Origin: Aquimarina agarilytica ZC1
GTDB lineage: Bacteria > Bacteroidota > Bacteroidia > Flavobacteriales > Flavobacteriaceae
Length of the DNA: 64,000 nt
Assembly (NCBI RefSeq): GCF_000255455.1
Contig: NZ_JH621261.1
Coordinates: forward strand, 35,451 to 99,450
Reading direction: 5' to 3'
In this document: positions 63,476 through 64,000 of the stretch, one piece after another
Layout: every line of letters begins with the position of its first letter
Numbering within the stretch: position 1 is the first letter of the stretch
Program-made: the position numbers and the translations under genes
The notes under the pieces: model-generated
Databases searched by the model: none
Told to the model about the DNA's origin: nothing
Seen by the model: only the letters and a program-made list of their open reading frames with translations

Positions 63476-63483
63476 TATATTTG
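63476..63483 (+). promoter_or_regulatory. Bacteroidetes -7 element (TATATTTG) of rnpB
   Basis: TATATTTG matches TAnnTTTG and lies 6 nt before the 5' end of RNase P RNA. No TTTG at the usual -33 spacing. Confidence 0.6.
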
Positions 63484-63489
63484 CAGCTT

Positions 63490-63803
63490 AGCGAGTCACC
63501 TTATCGCTCCTTATATATTAGGGAGAGGAAAGTCTGGACACCATAGCATGGCATAGCGGGTAACTCCCGTCTGTTCTAATTTTTTAGAATATGGACAAGT
63601 GCAACAGAAAGCAGGTACAGGTAATGCTGTAGTGAAACCAGGTAAACTCTATGTGGTGCAACGTCATGTAAACCAACGTTAAAAGGGTTATGCGCCCAAG
63701 TTGGAGGGTAGGCGGTTATAGTTAATTAGTAATAATTGACATAGATAAATGATAAGGATTCCGATGTACATCGGAATACAGAATCCGGCTTATCGACTCG
63801 CTT
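63490..63803 (+). ncRNA. rnpB: RNase P RNA (class A)
   Basis: About 314 nt. The 5' end AGCGAGTC pairs with the 3' end GACTCGCT (helix P1). The conserved P4/J3-4 block GAGGAAAGTCTGGACACC is at about 63524, ACAGAAAGCAGGTACAGG at about 63605, and AGTGAAACCAGGTAAACTC at about 63632; GGTTATGCGCCCAAGTTGGAGGG follows in the specificity domain. A T-run directly after the P1 strand serves as terminator. It is the catalytic RNA that trims tRNA 5' ends. Length and blocks match Bacteroidetes RNase P. Confidence 0.96.
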
Positions 63804-64000
63804 TTTTTATTCCGTAAATTTTTTTAATGACTATGTTGATTTTTAGTTAAGACAATTAGTCATACTTAGACTATTTCTTTCCATGTAAATTCTACAAGGT
63901 ATTTTATAGTGTTTTTTTGAAGGATATAATCAAACTTCCTAATTATACGATTTTAATTTAATATTTTCGCATAAAAGCATTAATATAATGGTGATTGCTA
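63804..64000. other. window end, no gene seen
   Basis: About 200 nt of AT-rich DNA after rnpB. No reading frame of note on either strand. It probably contains the promoter of the next gene outside the window. Confidence 0.4.

Overview
This 64-kb window is AT-rich chromosomal DNA from a member of the Flavobacteriaceae (Bacteroidetes), most likely a marine, agar-using species. The evidence is the family-typical gene content (T9SS C-terminal sorting domain, many lipoproteins with a short signal and lipobox Cys, DUF6146/DUF937/TIGR02757-type genes, SerC-SerA plus LuxC-like reductase plus ferredoxin), Bacteroidetes -7 boxes (TAnnTTTG) at several starts, near absence of Shine-Dalgarno sites, and a beta-agarase, a beta-galactosidase and a sulfatase that fit red-algal galactans. 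No insertion sequence, prophage, CRISPR array, tRNA or rRNA was seen. RNase P RNA lies at the right end.

Layout. 0-6 kb: rRNA methyltransferase RlmD, Smr protein, a Ca-binding-repeat lipoprotein, thioesterase, RmuC. 6-9.8 kb: a secreted T9SS alpha-amylase with two starch-binding modules and a LacI-type operator candidate, an acetyltransferase, and a small lipoprotein preceded by a perfect 16-bp hairpin. 9.8-20.5 kb: a cobamide salvage and uptake island. The minus strand carries cobU, cobT, a methyltransferase, a frameshifted DUF2188 gene, cobS, cobC, btuF, btuC and btuD; divergently, a cobalamin riboswitch controls btuB and a BtuG-like surface beta-propeller lipoprotein. 20.6-26 kb: a CLC antiporter of the fluoride type, a GH2 beta-galactosidase and a sulfatase. 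26-30 kb: cupredoxin, AraC regulator and cytochrome bd oxidase (cydAB). 30-38.4 kb: a GAF-domain protein, an HD-PycTM fusion, and a very large lipoprotein combining a metallophosphatase, a middle region with kinase-like motifs and an outer-membrane beta-barrel, followed by two small genes.

39.2-45.7 kb holds a complete, tightly packed eboABCDEF operon. It is bracketed by two copies of the 3' end of one lipoprotein gene (intact at 45771, a remnant at 38451), which suggests how it was placed here. 45.7-54.3 kb carries small transporters, a lone response regulator, LolD-type ATPase, MsrA and several unknown membrane proteins. 54.3-58.1 kb holds serA, serC, a LuxC-like reductase and a divergent ferredoxin. 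58-64 kb holds an MtfA-like peptidase, a GH16 beta-agarase, ClpC and rnpB.

The least explained items are: the phosphatase/kinase-like/barrel protein (33842-37516); the ebo operon and its flanking duplication; the HD-PycTM fusion; btuC, which has no normal start codon; and the DUF2188 gene broken at an A8 tract. All family assignments come from reading motifs by eye; no database search was run.
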